Part shown: positions 22,381 to 35,180 of the stretch, one piece after another | Layout of the letters: each line of letters starts with the position of its first letter | Numbering within the stretch: the stretch's first letter is position 1 | Source: Trichoderma breve | Taxonomy: Eukaryota > Ascomycota > Sordariomycetes > Hypocreales > Hypocreaceae | Length of the DNA: 64,000 bases | Assembly (NCBI RefSeq): GCF_028502605.1 | Contig: NC_079232.1 | Location: 7,254,001-7,318,000, forward strand | Reading direction: 5' to 3' | Notes under the pieces: generated by a model | Databases searched by the model: none | Told to the model about the DNA's origin: nothing | The model's input: only the letters and a program-made list of their open reading frames with translations | Made by a program: the position numbers and the translations under genes

Positions 22381-23736
22381 GCGGAAGAAAAGATGAATTA
22401 TGTATGCGAATACCGGAGTTGTAATTGCGTAGCGGAAGCGATACCATGCCTTTTTATGTAATAAACTTTATGAGAAGAACTTAATGAATCAAGTCTATTT
22501 GTGGTCTGTCAAGATGTCTATTTGAACGTGTCACGTGTCAGATTTGGTTTTGTATAATCTTTGACATGATACAACAAGATCATCGAGTACTGGATGCAGT
22601 ATGACTAAATCTACGCATATCGGCGATACGTAAGACTATATGCTGACCTGCTGCGAATATCCGATATCCCGACATGTCGAAGCAACAACTCACGGTAAAG
22701 AATCGCTTGCAATGTTGACACTGGCGTTTTGGTAGCCCGAGACTGGTTTACCCCAAAAGATCGGTGGATCCCATTTTTGGAGAGGCTGCAAGGGGCTGCG
22801 GCAATGCTATTGGGTGGTGCGAGTACGGCATTAGCCGTTGGAGAAGTGCGTGAAACTTTACTGAGAAGGGTTTATAGGGCGGTGATCTTCTATTAAGCGT
22901 TTGGTAAAATGTGGAATATTGCATCCTATACATGATCCCGCAGACAGACACTGAATTTGAGCTTCTGAGTCAATATAAGATGGCATTTACATGAACCATA
23001 TTTGCTATGGCAAAAGTATCGTCATTATACTTTTTGTTATTGTACTAGTAGCTGCAAAATGCATGTACCCTGTTCAATCGTTCATCTCTTCTATTTTGTC
23101 CGCAATCTATGACGGCACCTTGAATCAATCATAAGCGAAAGAACGGTAATATCGCTGACTGGGAAACTATATGTAGTACTACAAAGAAAGAGAACAGATA
23201 ATACATAGAGGTAGATCAATTATTCTAAGGCAGGTGAGTCCTGTCTTTGGACGAGATTGGCCTAGAACATAACAATGCGGCGGACTAACTTGGGAAATGG
23301 CCGGTAACATCTCAATCTCGTTCGGAGTTGCATCTGGTTCGGCGACATTGTCGCCTCCTGCTGCTGAAGTCTCGATGCTTAAAACCGGTAGCATGGATAC
23401 CTGAGTATGTTTAGTTTCCGATGTTAAGGCGCCCATGGTAACAACATCCGTCACATGGGTCTGGCTGTCTGGGATTTGGGGCTGTAGAACGCGGAGAGTT
23501 CTGAATAGCAGCTACTAGGTACCTTGGGGAATTTAACTTTCAGCAGAGAAGAAGAGGCTTCCAAATTTCGTCAAAACACCACAAACGGGATCAATTTGGA
23601 TCATCTACAGCTTCAAACTTGAAACTGGCATTTATTCTAACTATGGTACATTTTCCTTCTCTACAATTTTAGTACACAGTATCTAGACCCGGCATCCTAC
23701 CCCGTCAAACTATATGACGTGGTGTCCCCTCCTCCT
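22381..23736. other. Intergenic region, no supported gene
   Basis: 1.36 kb of AT-rich sequence between the transporter and the next minus-strand gene, so both flanking 3' ends lie in it. A minus-strand ORF at 23179-23454 starts at GTG and shows no family. It is not called. Confidence 0.45.
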
Positions 23737-24753
23737 CTAAGGCCCCTGCTCCGGTACGGGATTCACGGTGCCCAAAACACGCACAACCATGCTCATCACA
23801 GGAGTGCTGACACCATCATCCATGCTAGTGAGCCGAAATTGAACAGCCTTCATATTGTGCCTGCGCATTGTATAGTACAGCACGTAAAACACCCGCGGCA
23901 GCCGTTCGGGATTGATCGCTTCAATGGCTGTGCCGAGGGCATATCCAGGCATCGCGGTGATTGTAAACTCGACCGCAACATGCAGGGGGCCCGTAACGGT
24001 CACCACTCTGTCATATTTCCAAAGCTTCTCTAGTTTGTTAAAGATGTGCCATGTATGTGTATGGGCGATACGAAAGATGTTGCCAACAAATTTTGGATCT
24101 CCCTTTTCGAGCACTTCGAACTTTTCAACCATCATACTGGCCATATTACGAACTTGTGAAGCGCTCGAAAACGACAGGTTTTTTCGGAACGTGGGTATGG
24201 GCCGGTCACAGGTCCCGCCCCAATACTGTGCAGGCGGGAAAGTGATCTTCTTCGCATCCATTGTTGGTTCAGTCAAGTTGCGTTCAGCCAAATTGTGTTC
24301 AGTCAAGTTGCGTTCATGGCCGGCATCGATGGTGGGTGAGATTGTGTTTCGTCGTCCTCGTCGAAGCCCTCTTCGTCGATCCCCCGACAGGCGGAGGCAA
24401 TCAAGTTCGTAGGATTGGAAAGCGGGGAGAACTGCACAAGCACAATTGTGGCCCTCAGGATTCATCGTTGCCACAGGGTCCTGACAGGCTCTATCACTGT
24501 AGAATCTCCATTCGCAGTATGGCCAATCCGGGTTGTCGGGTTCTTCGCCAGAGCGGACGACTAGGCTCGTGCCATAACCATAGGCGAAAGAACAGAAGCT
24601 GTACCCAACATGGCTAGCATACAGCAATTGGGTCACTGCGCCGTTTGGTTCGTCTTCGCAAGAGGTGCCATGGAAGACTTCGAGCATTGAAGCTGCCGAT
24701 GACACTACGAAGAAGGCGACGCGGGCGATGTTGAAGAGGGTAGATGAGCGCAT
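23737..24753 (-). CDS. Secreted protein of unknown function with a short Asn-Leu-Thr-Glu repeat
   Basis: A single exon of 338 residues. A signal peptide (MRSSTLFNIARVAFFVVSSA) is followed by a region with about eight Cys (residues 32-120, e.g. GTSCEDEP, CEWRFYSDRACQDP, CACAVLP), which are likely disulphide-bonded. A basic segment (RRRGLRRGRR) then resembles a processing site. The repeat ERNLTEHNLAERNLTE carries N-glycosylation sequons and is encoded by three 15-bp DNA units. The C-terminal half is unassigned. I do not recognise the family. A secreted, possibly proprotein-convertase-cleaved protein is the most that can be said. Confidence 0.65.
   Translation of the reverse strand: MRSSTLFNIARVAFFVVSSAASMLEVFHGTSCEDEPNGAVTQLLYASHVGYSFCSFAYGYGTSLVVRSGEEPDNPDWPYCEWRFYSDRACQDPVATMNPEGHNCACAVLPAFQSYELDCLRLSGDRRRGLRRGRRNTISPTIDAGHERNLTEHNLAERNLTEPTMDAKKITFPPAQYWGGTCDRPIPTFRKNLSFSSASQVRNMASMMVEKFEVLEKGDPKFVGNIFRIAHTHTWHIFNKLEKLWKYDRVVTVTGPLHVAVEFTITAMPGYALGTAIEAINPERLPRVFYVLYYTMRRHNMKAVQFRLTSMDDGVSTPVMSMVVRVLGTVNPVPEQGP
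24267..24311 (-). repeat. 15-bp tandem repeat, three copies
   Basis: Units at 24267-24281, 24282-24296 and 24297-24311. The first and third are identical and the middle one differs at three positions. On the coding strand they give the five-residue period seen in the protein. Confidence 0.85.
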
Positions 24754-25158
24754 TTTGAAGGTGCTTTAAATGGAATTATCGCCAAGGCGGTATTTTGAAG
24801 AGGAATTTGTGAGGGTAGGTTTACAGGGACAGCCCGAAGGGGCAGAAAGATGTTTATATAGGGGGTGACCGGGAAAATCCGCAAACTTTGTGGCCCCCAA
24901 AGAAAAAGCCAATCGGCTGCCTTTGCGATACCAAAAGTTAATCTGCAGCCGCGAGCGATACGGTTGAATCACATCGTTTACGAAACTTTGCAATGGTTCG
25001 AGGATAAGATTTCCAATGTTACGAAATGTAGCGAGGTCACACTGTTAGCACCGCCAAATCCTGTTGGCGCGTGTCGGTCTCTAAAGCGGCTTCAACAGTG
25101 AGGGGCCAGTGATACTATACTTGTTAAGCGTACCTCAACCTTGAACATACATAAAGAC
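24754..25158. other. Intergenic region
   Basis: 405 bp upstream of the secreted protein gene and downstream of the HET gene. TTTATATA-like sequence near 24852-24860 lies about 100 bp before the secreted protein start on the minus strand. Nothing else is seen. Confidence 0.45.
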
Positions 25159-27107
25159 TTATATTAGTTCGATATACTCCCAATTTTCGTAATCTGCCCT
25201 TTGGATCAATTGTTTTGTAGTCCCTTCCCAATCCCATTCCACCCATGATTTGCGCCGCCGTCCATTACTAAGGAAACACGGCGAAACAACTGTATATATC
25301 CCTCGCCGACGAAGGCTCTTGCGAATGATATATGGTATTGACTCGCCTGTCAGCAGCACAATCTCGTCCCCTGTGCAAACTGGCGCTCTTGACAACCCGA
25401 CTTGCCCATTAGTAGTAACAAAGAAGCACTGCTCATCTGTCACATTCAACATTTGCGTTAAAGCGAATTCTAAGCGAGGAATGTCCCGTGGTCGTGCTCG
25501 AATGTTGTATGACCCATCTTTACGATAATGAATGCTTGTTAAAGATTGGTGTAATCGGTCGGGCTTCTCTCTAGGTATCGTTAGGCGAGTAATCATTTGG
25601 AAAAACTGATTGACGTGGATACTCCCTCCTGTTGTTGAACTCAGAGTCTTTACCCAAGCTTGAAGAATATCGACAGCCCTTGGTATATCAGGATAATCTC
25701 CGAGTTTAAACGTGCGATATGCGTTTTCGTCAGGAATTATTTTTGGGAGGACGTCGCTAACTATAGTAATGGTATCGACTCGAAGCCCCTTTATTTTGAG
25801 CACATTTTCATTGAGGCCTTTGGATATTAGAGCGGGATGAGGGGGTGCTGGAAACCTCTTCTCGTCCATTATCCAGCAAGGCCAGTGAGAGTTGGCTTTC
25901 CAATCGGGGACCCAGGTAGATAGTCCATCACGCCTATCTCTGTGACACGCAAATCGAAGAAATTGAACAGTGTGATGAGCCTCGAGAAGGCCATGCGCGG
26001 CATGTGTATAGACTTTGACGGCAGCAGACGGAGAGTAATCTATTGGAACTGTACCAAAGGCGTCTGGTAGCTTATGCCTCATGGCATAGACCTTGTCAAC
26101 TTCCTTAGTCGACTCCTTATGGCAAAGAGCTCGTAGTGTCGTTGGGTGATAGCCCCTATTGGCGAGGTGAATTCGTTCGCGATGATCTAAATGGATCCCA
26201 TAAGTTCTCCAATGCCGTTGAGCTACCCGAGCACGTAAAAGGAAAGTAATGACCGAAGCTTGGTAGAAAGCGTCGCAGTAGATTGGCGTAGATGATCCGC
26301 AGAGAATCACGCAGTTCGGATTTGTGTTGCTCTCTTGTATCGTCCATACTCTTGTCCAATATGAATTTGACTCCAGTTCGGCTTCCCTATGTGCGAGCTT
26401 TGTTTTCCAGTCTTTATATTAGGTCAGTACACGCCACAGCTAAAGCCAGAGGAGAGGGGCAACCTTTAAGCATAGGTAATGGTTCGGGGATGGAAAATCC
26501 TAAAACGATAGCAATAAGACGGGCCTCCACAAAAGTTTTCCTGCAAAGCAGTAACAGGACATCAGTAGATGTATTGCTTGGAGTATAAAAGCTCATAGCT
26601 TTACGCTCTATCCATAGGACTGGGGCGAGAGGCAACGTAATTAGGCGGTACCAATTCAAGATGAAATCGGTTGAATCACTGACATTACCAAGCCAGATAT
26701 CAACCCGTGTTGCTTTTTTGTATATCTCAACCATCATTGAAACCTGTGAGTTCTTTTCGGGGATATCCTCCTGGTTAATGCAAATTGCGTCGACCCATAA
26801 GTATTTAAATTCCCCTGCCTTAGGGCGGAGTTGCCGGATAGCATCATGTGCATTCTTAGTAATAAAAAGCTTCTGTCCATTGGCAAATATGACTTGATCT
26901 TTTGGCTGATTGCCCCATGTATATGAAAGGGCCTCATAAGGCGGTGATTTATCGATGGAGGCTGTTATTAGATCTGTATATATATCGTCATCTTGGCTTG
27001 CGGCCCCGTAGAGTTTTATCAAACGAATGCTTCGCTGATCAGGAAGTTTGGGGTACGCGCCGGTACTAAGTGCGATGTAAAGTGTGGAATTGCTACGATT
27101 CTGGCAT
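25159..27107 (-). CDS. HET-domain (heterokaryon incompatibility) protein
   Basis: Two certain exons: one ending at 26464 and 26411-25159, joined by a 52-bp intron, in frame. HET motifs are PPYEALSYTWGNQ, LWVDAICINQEDIPEKNSQV, IYKKATRVDIWLG and, across the intron, SYWTRVWTIQE. The coding frame is open upstream to 27199, but there is no in-frame ATG. An ATG at 27107 can join it only through an unusually short 31-bp intron (27096-27066), giving MPES then TGAYPKLPDQRSIRLIKL, a normal HET start. The 5' end is therefore uncertain. The product is about 620 residues. HET proteins trigger cell death on fusion of incompatible hyphae. The C-terminal half has no recognised domain. Confidence 0.75.
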
Positions 27108-28148
27108 TGTTGCTGCTGTACAATTGACCGAGGGTATAGGTGGTCGTAACATGTGTATCCGAGAAAACTGAGAGAAGCAAAACCAGCTAATCTTAATCGT
27201 CAATCTTGGTTTTCTAAGCAGCGATCTGAAGATAAATCTTGTCATTGTTGCGTATATCTCACACGACAAAATAGTAAGCTTTTTAGATACGAAATTACTA
27301 GTGTCTCGTGCAAGCCATTTATCGAGTTGCTTTCTTACAGACTTGGGCATCATTAAGAATGCCTAATGCATATGAAAGTGTACGTACCCATTGGAACATG
27401 ACATCGCCGCCTAATTTCACATAATTTAACAGCCAGGCTGTGATAGTAGACGGGGAGAGACCAATCAGAAGGGTACGATTACTAGAGACCTACCTACTGC
27501 AGATAATCCTCTGCTATTGCGTCTGTATGATGAATAAAACGACTTATATCTTTGTAGAAAGTTCATTCTTCACTCAAACACTGGTTGAGAGTTCAACAGA
27601 GAAGCGAAATGATTAATATTCGTATAAGAACTGAATCTGCTCTCCTTTACCTTATGAAACGGGCCAATCTTAGACGGTACTGTGGAGTGCATTGGCGCTT
27701 CCATACATAACTCGAAAATGGCAGCGGCGTCACCTCGCTTAGGTAATTACAAGGTACGTTATTCTTCATACTCATTAAAAGCCGCGCAATCAATTACATC
27801 TGCTTAAGTAGCTCTTACAAACTAGAACAAACGAGACGATTGTTGTCGTTTGGCCTCGACCTTTTACTTGGCGCTTACTATTGGAACACATAGTGGTACA
27901 TGTTTTGTGATGAAAATTTTACTTCTTGATGATGTATAGGAGGTAGGTGCCTAATACAGTATTTCTCATAGGCACATGTACTCCATATCTGCGGTCGGGT
28001 GCATTTGTCCTGCGCTCGCCATGCGGCACTACCCGACACGATTACTTTGTGCACAGTACCTCATATAGAACTGATATTGCTCCCTCCATGTGAATGCAAT
28101 CTCACTTTGTGTGCAGACAGACGCCGTTCCTTCATGGGCATCTCGTGC
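27108..28148. other. Intergenic region
   Basis: About 1 kb, AT-rich, between the HET gene 5' end and the sedolisin 3' end. Small ORFs show no domain. The HET first exon may lie here if the short-intron model is wrong. Confidence 0.4.
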
Positions 28149-30809
28149 TTACAGAGCGACCAGAACCGACTCAAGGGCGGTATAGTTCGGTGATCTATTG
28201 TTCCAAGTTAGCGTCGACACGATGGAAGTAAAAGCTAGATGAGAGAAACATACCCAAGTCCCGTCACCGGATCCCATCCAGCAGCAGCAGGGAAGCCCCA
28301 AAGAGTTGTCTCATCAGGAGAGCTGCAGCCGTTGTTGTTTCCCTCCGTAATGTCGTTGAATACCTCTGGGTGTGCATACTAAACGCAAGAGTGTTAGCTG
28401 CTATAGTATTCCACAAATGTCACGCCACTAAATCTCATGATCACTTACCAGAGCTGGGTTGACAAATCCAAGAGTGCTCTTGCCAGCAGCAATGCGCTTC
28501 TCGTTAATCAGAGTCAGGAAAGATCCCCAGAGCGGCGTCGACAGCGAAGTTCCGCCAATGGTGCCAAATTGGCCGTCGTAAACAATGAGCTGGTTCTCTC
28601 CCACGGCCGCAACATCAGGGAAACCACGGCCCCCGCGGTTGTAGACCTGGTTGACGTCTGTGACATTGTCAAAGTTGCCGTCCACGATAGTCTGGTTGTA
28701 TGACTTGAACGGCAGCGAGTCTCCCACTGTGTCAAAGTAGGCGTTGACAGCGTCGGTCTGGTAGTCGGCGACGGTGAAGATGTTGCTGAAGCCTCCGCCG
28801 CTGGGGAACTGAGTAGTGGCCACCTCCTCGAGGATTTCCCACTCGACGGGAGGAGCGCTGGGGTCTGACCTCCTCAGTTCAGTGCCGCCGACTGCGAGGA
28901 TGTATGGGCATGCCTGGGGGAAACCAGGAGTGAAGATGATTCCGACGTTGGGCTCTGAGTTGGGACCAATGCAGCCCAGATGAGTGCCAACACCGTAGTC
29001 ACCGGATGAAAAGACAACGGTAACGCCCTGCAGACCCAGCTTCAGGTACTCGTCGCACTGGCGGTACTGGTAGTTGTTGGGGAGAAGATCTTCAATGCCG
29101 TTGTAGGAAACTGAGATGACATTGGTAGGCTTAAACACGCCGCACTGTTTCTGTCCTTGGTATCCAATAGGCGCGTCAAAGTTGGGGTTAGGGTAAACAG
29201 GGTCAGCGCAATCAGCGTCAGTGCAATCTCCAGTCTCGCCGAAATCGGTGAAGTCGCAGTAGCTGCCGTCAATAGCATCGAGGAAAGCTAAAACGCCTTA
29301 ATAAATATGTATGGAAGAGTGATGGAGGTCTGTCTTACTGTTGAAGAATCCCTGTGTTCCCACAATCTCATAGTACTCGTCATTTGTCTGGTACAAGACT
29401 GTCTTCTGGGGCCAGATGAGGGGAATGGCCGACTGGAAGTCCAAAGTAGATTCTTGTCCGAGACCGCCAAATTGAGAGCCAATAGTGGCTACAAGATCCT
29501 CGTAAGATCCAATGGCGCCGTCGACCAAACGGTTCTCAGGATATGTCCCGGCAGGGATGTCAAGGTCGCTGTTGCGGCATTAGAGATGAATGAGTCTTTT
29601 TTCACAGCCAACCAATTGAAAGGGATTTCTTACGGGTAAACAGCCGCCAGGAATGCGTCGAGATCAGCTGTGCTGTAATGGTCGTTCAAATCTTCAAAGA
29701 TTCCGAGCTCATTGCCGTCGGCGGCTGTCGTGCCATTGGGAACACCATATTGAACTGCGTAGAATGTTAGTCTATACACGCATGGTGAGTTGAAGATGGA
29801 AGTAACATACCTCTGATGCAATCAGCTGTAATGAAACTGCTGCAAGAGGTGGAATTGACACCTGGAACATCGTTCACAGCATTCATGTGGGCGACATTGT
29901 TGGTAAAGTGAGGGCCATCGCGAAGGCCGGGGACATTTGTTACCGCACGCTTGTCAACACTGCGCTTCTTGGCATCGCGCTTCATGACATTGTTTGCGCG
30001 CAATCTGATTCCAGGAGTCGCATAGTCAACGTGCTCCTGAATGTGGGCTGGAAGATGATACTGTTCACAAGCAATGTCCCGATGTGAGCCTGTGCTGTCC
30101 TCCCAGTAGTAAAAGTCGGTCACCAGGAGATCCTCGGCCTCTTCAGCCGGCGAATCGAACTGAATCCACTATACAGCATCCATTGTTAGTGTGCCATCAA
30201 GGAAAAGAAAGAGGGGTGATGGTGGTGTGTGTCTCATGAGTGGATGGTTATGCACACTGGCTTTTGGTGTGTGTGCATGCACGGGTAATGTAGTATTCAA
30301 GTCATATCTCAACATAACAACTTACCTGCTTGTTAGCCGATTGGCTGATGCGCTTGCGATCAATGCCGGCAGAGACAAGCCAGTCAATCACGGCATCCAC
30401 GCTAGACTGTGCCGGAGCAAAGAAGTCGGTAACTTCCTCGACAGTCATGTGTTTGCCATAGTTGGCAGATCTCGGGTTAGAGCTATATAGATGATGGATT
30501 CAAATGTTAGCCTTTCCCTTTCTAGTCTCTCTCTTGAGAGATTGATAACACTGACATATCCATAAGCCTGGCATGTCCCGCATCGATATTCCGCTGCTTT
30601 AAGCCAATGCGCATGGGCAAAACAGTCGATCGGGACAATCTCTCCCGTTTCGTCCAGTGGTTGGCCGTGCGGGGCGGGTGGCGTTCATGAAGCCTGTGGG
30701 TAGATGGAACATCACGCTTGGCTGGGACCTTGTCGCGCAAGAGAGGACTTGCTACGACTTCAACGGCGAGTTGAAGGCCAAAGGCCGCTACTAGCGACTT
30801 GAACAACAT
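28149..30809 (-). CDS. Sedolisin / tripeptidyl-peptidase (S53), eight exons
   Basis: Exons are 30809-30556, 30482-30326, 30168-29811, 29754-29634, 29568-29339, 29287-28449, 28378-28254 and 28194-28149, total 2130 nt, 709 residues, all junctions in frame. A signal peptide ends VEVVAS. The pro-domain contains SNPRSANYGKHMTVEEV. Catalytic Glu and Asp lie in IFEDLNDHYSTADL (about residues 277 and 287), the oxyanion Asp in a segment around VSFSSGD-like VVFSSGDYGVG, and the nucleophile in GGTSLSTP (Ser near 621). The calcium-binding end is FNDITEGNNNGC...GWDPVTGLG. Sedolisins are secreted acid peptidases active at low pH, releasing tripeptides or cutting internally. Full-length and apparently intact. 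Confidence 0.92.
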
Positions 30810-31949
30810 GTTTGCACGTCGATTGAGTCAATGGCAAACTGGTAAGAGGATGAGGAGATGCTACAACAACAACAAACAGCTCATAACAAAATTGCAGACT
30901 CAACAAACTCTTATATATACAACAAAGTTGCTCCGATTCCATCCACAAACATCGTACAGAGTACATGCAGCTTGAAGTGATGCCTACAAGGTTGTGCTGG
31001 ATCAGGAAGGTATGTAGATAAGGCGTCAAGTGATGTCAAGAATGGAGTAACGGCGAATGTAACCCTGCCGAGCAGAGCACGCACACGAGCAGCACTCTGC
31101 AGCCGGAAATACGAATCACTTCGGATATCGATATCCTTATCCGTATTGAACGGAGTTGGATAGCGTTGTTAAATGAGTGCATAATCAGCATGTACGTATT
31201 AGATTAAGTCTCCATGCAGTGAAGAAATAACGATGGTTACGTCTACCTATGAAGGAAATAGAATGGTTATGCTGTTGTTAGTTGTCTTTTACTAAATTAG
31301 CGTCTCTTGAAAGTTGCATTACTGTGGTTATTATTAGTTTGACTGAAAGTACAAACTTGTAGAATGGTACATGGCTTCCCCCCAGTCATACGAGATAATA
31401 CAATGTTGACTTATATGCATTGTATGACGCTATTTATCAGTACCTGTTCCAAAACAGGGTTCCGGATAGGGTAGTGGAGATGAGCCATCGATGCAACGGT
31501 TTTCACAACAGGCAATACAGTGATGATGGATTACCACATCATATGCGTGATCCTGTCCACCCATTCCGTCAACAACGAGCATCTCCATGGAGGTTGGAAC
31601 TTTTCAATTCTCATCCACACAGTCAACAAAGCCAATAAATGTATGCAAAATGACCTCTTATCTTCCAAGTCCATGATTCTTCCTTCTCGAACAGGATAGC
31701 GTTATGCTGTGACGGAGGTGCTTCTCATGCATCGCAGCGTTGCCCGCAGTTAGTTCGTGGGGAACAGCCTAGATAATCCTTGACAAGGACTTCGACAAAT
31801 TATATGCGACCCCTCCTTTCATGTCCGATGGCATTTATATCGCCAAGAAATCACTAATCTGCTAATCTGCAAGCCACTTCTTTCTATTCCTGCTATCATC
31901 TCAGGCATCAAAGCCCAAAGGTTATTCCCTCTCATCATCAAGACTCATC
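30810..31949. other. Divergent intergenic region
   Basis: 1.14 kb between the sedolisin start (minus) and the small secreted protein start (plus). TATATATA-like sequence at about 30911-30920 lies 100 bp before the sedolisin ATG. No ORF is supported. Confidence 0.5.
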
Positions 31950-32567
31950 ATGTTTGCGCTTATCGCGGCGGCCTTCGGGCTCTTATCCACCATTGCTTCT
32001 GCCGCGCCACTCTCCATCAACACCACAACTGAAAGCTATACCTTTCATGTCGTTACGGGCACAAATAAAGATAGCAACTTCCAGTTAAGGCTACGGGACA
32101 ACCAATACGATCCTGCTTTTGGATATCCTGTCGGAACTTTCCACTACGTTGGCGTAGATGCCAATGATACGGTCTTGGTTGCCAGCCTGAGGGACGGACT
32201 CTTGTACAGCCAAGGCCAGAATGCCGACGGCAGCTTCTATGATCTCGGGCCCACTGGCTACATAAACCTCAAAGAAACCGTCGGCACATCGTCGTCCTAT
32301 TTATTCAGCTTTGTCAATGCCACCATTTACCCGCCCGCACTCGATGCGGGGTGGCTGCTGAGCCCTGTTGATGGTGATGCTGGTGATACATATGAGCTGC
32401 TTTACACGGAGCCGGAGGGGGTTGTCAATGGCTGGCGATGGTGCCTAGCGGACTTCGATCTCGATTACGGCGCGTGGTCTTATGTGGAGTATTTTACTTA
32501 CACGGGGACTCCTACTTATGACTCTTACTGTGTTCCGGCTCAGATTCTGGCAACTGTTGCGAAATGA
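31950..32567 (+). CDS. Small secreted protein of unknown function
   Basis: A single exon of 205 residues. The signal peptide MFALIAAAFGLLSTIASA is followed by a beta-rich protein with N-glycosylation sequons (NTT, NDT, NAT). The motif HVVTGTNKDSNFQLRL near the N-terminus and two Cys near the C-terminus (WRWCLAD, DSYCVP) suggest one disulphide. The layout resembles fungal secreted proteins of the DUF7907-like type, but that assignment is tentative. There is no catalytic motif, GPI signal or membrane segment. Confidence 0.7.
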   Translation: MFALIAAAFGLLSTIASAAPLSINTTTESYTFHVVTGTNKDSNFQLRLRDNQYDPAFGYPVGTFHYVGVDANDTVLVASLRDGLLYSQGQNADGSFYDLGPTGYINLKETVGTSSSYLFSFVNATIYPPALDAGWLLSPVDGDAGDTYELLYTEPEGVVNGWRWCLADFDLDYGAWSYVEYFTYTGTPTYDSYCVPAQILATVAK

Positions 32568-33339
32568 GACGGCATCTTTTGGCACCTTAAAGGATGCACA
32601 TGCTCTGTGGTTTGAAGCATATTGGAAGATTCCATGTGCTGAAATATTAGTTATCTTTTATCTAATGCATATACGAATACAAATGAGATTGGATCTATGT
32701 GTGATGATACTCTCATTATGATTCGAGATGGCCCTAGAGATGCTGATACTCGGAAGTGATGGAATCTTTGTTGGGGAGTGCATGCCATTTGCGTGTTTGA
32801 TCCCCGTGTTTGTGCACCCATCTCGTACATCTTGCTGTCACCCATAATCTGCTCTTGGCCTTGGCATGTATGTTCCAAGCAACGCTAAAGCGGCTTCGGA
32901 GGAACTCATATGTTTCCATTACACTTCTTCTTCTTTTCATTCCTCCATTTGCGATCAATAGGGGTCGTATAGGCAGTCTTGGCAACACACTTCTTTAGAT
33001 GTCGGCAATAGAAAGCAGTGCACCATCTACTCTGTTAGCTCTGTTGGTGGATTCGGCGATTTCGGTTTGCCAGTTTCCGATAGGAGGCCGTTACACCGAA
33101 GCCGGCATCGGCATAAAGACCTGATGGTGTTTACTCGATGGAGATGGCGCGATAAGGAATCTTTCTGGTAAACTTTCTGCGAGCTCCAGCATTGGTGCAT
33201 TAGACAAATAATTTTGTATCGCAAGGTTCTCTCGTTCCTTTTTTAGATGCTGGTCGCTTCATCAAGATAGACGATGAGGGCTTTTTACTTGAAACAACTA
33301 TAAAACTTTATGTTATATTAAATCGGATCGATCAGATCC
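32568..33339. other. Intergenic region between convergent genes
   Basis: 772 bp with only short ORFs lacking family signals. Confidence 0.45.
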
Positions 33340-35067
33340 TCAAGGCTCTGTTCTCTCTATATCATCCCGGTTCTGAGACATTCTCAAACTGCTTTCTCCC
33401 CGCGCGCGCCATACAAAAATAAGGCTCAATAAAAGTCCGAACGCTACTATGCCACACGAAAAGTACTCAGTGCTGTGGTATCCGAAGAGCACCGTCGCTG
33501 GATCTTCAGGCCTCGTCTTCGTCACCTGCTGTTCAATCGTCCCTGCTATCCCCAAGCTAAGAGAGATGCTGTAGTTGACAATAGTATTGACCAAACTCAT
33601 AGCCATGCCCTGGTGTTCTTTTCCCATTGCGTTGCTCATCACCAAAATCGCCGCGGGGAAGCTCATATCCAGCCCTAGAGGCGCGAAAATCAGGCTAGGA
33701 AACAGTTGAGCCCAGTAAGTCTGCCCTGGAGGAAAAGTTGCCAGTAAGAGACAAGCAGCCAAAACGCAGGCTTCTGCCATAACCATTAGCATGGCGGGGT
33801 GAACCCTGGCCACCAGATAGCCTGTCATAACTGCCGTCCCAAGGCCGACGGGGATTGGAGGCGAGAACCCTGCCGAAGCTAAGAGCGGCGGTGTTTCTGT
33901 AACCATCAGCATGGTTGTCCAGAAGTAATAGACGTAGGCCCCGAAGCCACCCCAAGCGGCAGCAACACAGGCGAGGACAAATGCCACATCGCCGGTCAGG
34001 ATGGAAAATGGGATGAGCGGGGAGGGAGAGATGTTGATCTCTATGTAGAAGAATGTAATCGCGAACAGAATCCCCATGACTAAAAAGACTGGGATATATG
34101 GCGTCGCCCAACCCACAACAACAGCTTGGTTCCAGGCAAGGTTGAAGAATACCAATGCGGCAATGCCCACAGCGCCCGCAGGTACGTCTGTTGCCCAGAG
34201 AATATCTCGTAGCGATGGCCTTGGCTGGAAGCTCTCATAGTGAGATTGAGAAGAAGGCACTGCAAAGTAGCTACATAGTGCTACAGCGGCAGTGATACAG
34301 CCTATGAGCCAGTAGGACCAAGGCCACCATACAAATTCGGCGAATAAAGCGGATATGGTGGCACCGCCAATAACACCAACAGGGGTCAACCCTCCATAGA
34401 GACTGAAAAGAATATTCTTTCCAACGTTAGCTATAGAACTGGCGATATGAGAAGCTAGTCATTGTAACACAATGACTGTGCTGATAGGCTCACCTTTTTT
34501 AATCCCGGGGGATATGCACGTCCTAGAATTGCTAGTGCATTGGGGATACACATTGATGGACCAATACCACAAAAGACTCTGGAGGCAATAAAAAGGCATT
34601 GAGAGGCATAGATGGAAACACCAGATATGATTGTCCAAAGCATGTACCATACAAGTCCGGCAATAAAAAGAGGTTTGTGACCAAAATAATCCCCCAAGCG
34701 TCCGGAGAGAAGGATGCATGAGCCAATGGTGAGGCTATATCCAGCTATCAACCAGCTCAGCTCCCCAGGATTCGTGATATGAAAAGAGGCACTGATGGCT
34801 TTGAGGATACTATATTGACTTGTCAGAATTACAACGGCGCGTGGGGGATTTGTGAATATTTGAGGCTCACGAGAGAGTTTGTCCCAATCCAGCTTGGGCA
34901 AAGAACTGCGTCATAAGCAGCGAAGAAGCAAAGGCTACTTCCTGGAATCGAGAGAGACCGAGGGCGGTCCATGTTTCTGGGTCGGCGTCTTGAGAGTCAT
35001 GGCTGGAAACCTGTGTGTCTGAGTCGTCTGCTTCTTGCTTTTCCACCTGATCTCCAGAGTCGTTCAT
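33340..35067 (-). CDS. MFS drug/aminotriazole-type exporter (three exons)
   Basis: Exons are 35067-34871, 34809-34494 and 34416-33340, total 1590 nt, 529 residues, in frame. The ATG at 35067 gives a charged cytoplasmic N-terminus, then helix 1 with SLLMTQFFAQAGLGQTLS. MFS signatures include PGELSWLIAGYSLTIGSCILLSGR (helix 2), RLGDYFGHKP (motif A) and GRAYPPGLKKNILFSLYGG, built across intron 2, whose acceptor is GGAAAG next to a CTAAC branch point. About 14 helices are apparent. The family is DHA2-like multidrug or aminotriazole-resistance exporters of the plasma membrane. The substrate is unknown. Confidence 0.85.
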
Positions 35068-35144
35068 AATTGGAAATTGACTCGGAACTTTTCTCTTCAC
35101 CCAATTGTCTGAGAAGTGCAAATATGCTGACCAATCATTAAATG

Positions 35145-35180
<36 letters not shown>

